This document shows, one piece after another, positions 5,429 through 6,769 of a stretch of 6,769 nucleotides of DNA. The DNA is taken from assembly GCA_024206355.1 (NCBI GenBank), contig JAAGZM010000797.1, positions 1 through 6,769 on the forward strand, read 5' to 3'. Each line of letters begins with the position of its first letter. Within the stretch, counting starts at the first letter, position 1. The notes beneath the pieces were generated by a model. The model searched no databases, was not told the origin of the DNA, and worked only from the letters and a program-made list of their open reading frames with translations. This stretch comes from Gammaproteobacteria bacterium (GTDB taxonomy: Bacteria; Pseudomonadota; Gammaproteobacteria; Enterobacterales; GCA-2746155). Both the position numbers and the translations under genes were made by a program.

Positions 5429-6769
5429 TTATCTAATATCGACAAACTTACCAGCCGCAGCAGCCGCAGCAGCCATAGCAGGTGATACTAGATGTGTTCT
5501 ACCACCCTTACCTTGACGACCTTCAAAGTTACGATTTGACGTTGATGCACAACGTTGCCCATCCTTAAGTTCATCCCCATTCATCGCTAGACACATTGAA
5601 CAACCGGGTTCTCGCCATTCCCATCCTGCCTCAATAAATATCGTATCTAGTCCTTCTACTTCGGCCTGATTTTTTACTAAATAAGAGCCGGGAACAGCAA
5701 TGGCGGTAACATTATCAGCAACTGTTGTACCCTTAGCGATTGAAGCTGCCGCTCGAAAATCTTCTATGCGGCCATTGGTACATGATCCAATAAAAACATA
5801 ATCGATAGGGATATCGGTAATCTTAGTATTCGCCTCAAGTCCCATATAATCAAGAGCACTTTCACAGGCCTGAGCTTTAATTGTATCCTCAAAACTATCC
5901 GGCGACGGGACCACTGATGTGATAGGCACTACCTGCTCGGGTGATGTTCCCCAGGTAACTTGAGGTGAGATATCCTGTGCAGCTATATCAATAACCTTAT
6001 CAAATTTTGCTCCTTGATCAGATGGAATACTTTGCCAATAATCCACGGCAAGATTCCAATGTTCATCTCCTGGTGCAAACTCTTTACCTTTCAAAAACTG
6101 GTAGGTTTTTTCATCAGGAGCTATCAAACCTGCGCGTGCTCCCCCCTCTATTGCCATATTGCAGAGGGTCATACGCCCTTCCATTGATAAATTTACAATA
6201 GCATCACCAGCAAACTCAATTACATAACCGGTTCCGCCTGCAGTACCAATTTTACCAATGATCATCAATGCAATGTCTTTCGCAGTACAATGTTCAGAAA
6301 GCTTACCCTGTACATTCACTAACATGGTTTTAGATTTTTTCTGAGGTAATGTCTGTGTAGCCATCACATGTTCAACTTCAGAAGTACCGATACCAAATGC
6401 CAGAGCACCAAATGCACCATGAGTTGCTGTGTGGCTATCACCACATACAGCAACCATCCCAGGGTGAATAAACCCATGTTCTGGAACAACAATATGGATA
6501 ACACCATTATTTGGACTGTCCATATCATAAAGATTCAGGTTATTGTCTTCGCAATTGACCATCATTGTTTCAATCTGAAGCTTGGCAACACTATCTTGAA
6601 TAGGTTTGTCTCTATTTTTTGTAGGAACACAATGATCTAGTGTTGCCAAAATACTCTGGGGATTTCTAACTTTTCGATTTTCTAGATTCAATCCCTCAAA
6701 TGCCTGAGGACTAGTTACTTCATGCATTAAATGACGATCTACATAGAGTAAAGCTGCTTCACCAGGTTC
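5429..6769 (-). CDS. leuC: 3-isopropylmalate dehydratase large subunit LeuC, 5' end beyond the right edge
   Basis: LeuC is the iron-sulfur, aconitase-like subunit that works with LeuD. The reading frame stays open to the window edge: the 14 codons before the internal Met at 6727 read EPGEAALLYVDRHL. This matches LLYIDRHL of E. coli LeuC, so that Met (aligned with residue 32) is not the start and about 17 residues are missing. CGDSHTATHG and FGIGTSEVEHV are in place. The three [4Fe-4S] cysteines are in SCTNGR (codon 5780-5782) and GCSMC (5600-5602 and 5591-5593). Their spacing of 60 and 3 residues equals that of E. coli Cys347, Cys407 and Cys410. The C-terminus SPAMAAAAAAAGKFVDIR fits the family. 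The gene is first in the visible leuC-leuD-leuA chain, and its promoter and any leucine attenuator lie outside the window. Confidence 0.96.
   Translation of the reverse strand, partial: EPGEAALLYVDRHLMHEVTSPQAFEGLNLENRKVRNPQSILATLDHCVPTKNRDKPIQDSVAKLQIETMMVNCEDNNLNLYDMDSPNNGVIHIVVPEHGFIHPGMVAVCGDSHTATHGAFGALAFGIGTSEVEHVMATQTLPQKKSKTMLVNVQGKLSEHCTAKDIALMIIGKIGTAGGTGYVIEFAGDAIVNLSMEGRMTLCNMAIEGGARAGLIAPDEKTYQFLKGKEFAPGDEHWNLAVDYWQSIPSDQGAKFDKVIDIAAQDISPQVTWGTSPEQVVPITSVVPSPDSFEDTIKAQACESALDYMGLEANTKITDIPIDYVFIGSCTNGRIEDFRAAASIAKGTTVADNVTAIAVPGSYLVKNQAEVEGLDTIFIEAGWEWREPGCSMCLAMNGDELKDGQRCASTSNRNFEGRQGKGGRTHLVSPAMAAAAAAAGKFVDIR

Overview
The window comes from an AT-rich bacterial chromosome (roughly 40% GC by eye, not computed). 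It carries most of a leucine-biosynthesis locus and, to its left, an accessory stretch rich in repeats. LeuB, LeuC and LeuD share signature segments with the E. coli proteins (for example PERGALLPLR in LeuB). LeuA instead resembles the 2-isopropylmalate synthase type I associate with Bacteroidetes. The GGGGTCAGATCAACTTGA repeat family is, to my recollection, common in gammaproteobacteria. A gammaproteobacterium is my best guess, with low confidence.

Right half (3179-6769, minus strand): leuC (cut by the right edge), leuD and leuA follow one another as an operon reading leftwards. The leuC-leuD gap is 81 nt and holds a 13-nt triple repeat and a hairpin. The leuD-leuA gap is 9 nt, which suggests translational coupling. 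leuB (2064-3173, plus strand) runs towards them, and its stop lies 5 nt from the leuA stop. LeuA joins acetyl-CoA to 2-oxoisovalerate, LeuC/LeuD isomerise 2-isopropylmalate to 3-isopropylmalate, and LeuB oxidises it towards 2-oxoisocaproate. All four dedicated steps before the final transamination are therefore present, but leuB is inverted relative to the rest.

Middle and left (18-2063): a single gene (824-1609, minus) encodes an exported cyclase-family (kynurenine formamidase-like) metal hydrolase. It is bracketed by two clusters of a 25-nt REP-like repeat (381-563 and 1742-1905). Each cluster contains the same palindromic module in direct orientation. The remaining units point in opposite directions in the two clusters, giving a 38-bp exact inverted repeat around the gene. 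Left of the cyclase there is also a perfect 49-nt tandem duplication with internal hairpins (599-696) and a strong terminator-like hairpin (193-224).

At the left edge a good Shine-Dalgarno followed by ATG suggests a further minus-strand gene that starts at 17 and leaves the window. I see no transposase, tRNA, rRNA or CRISPR array. The most unusual object is the repeat-bracketed cyclase cassette.
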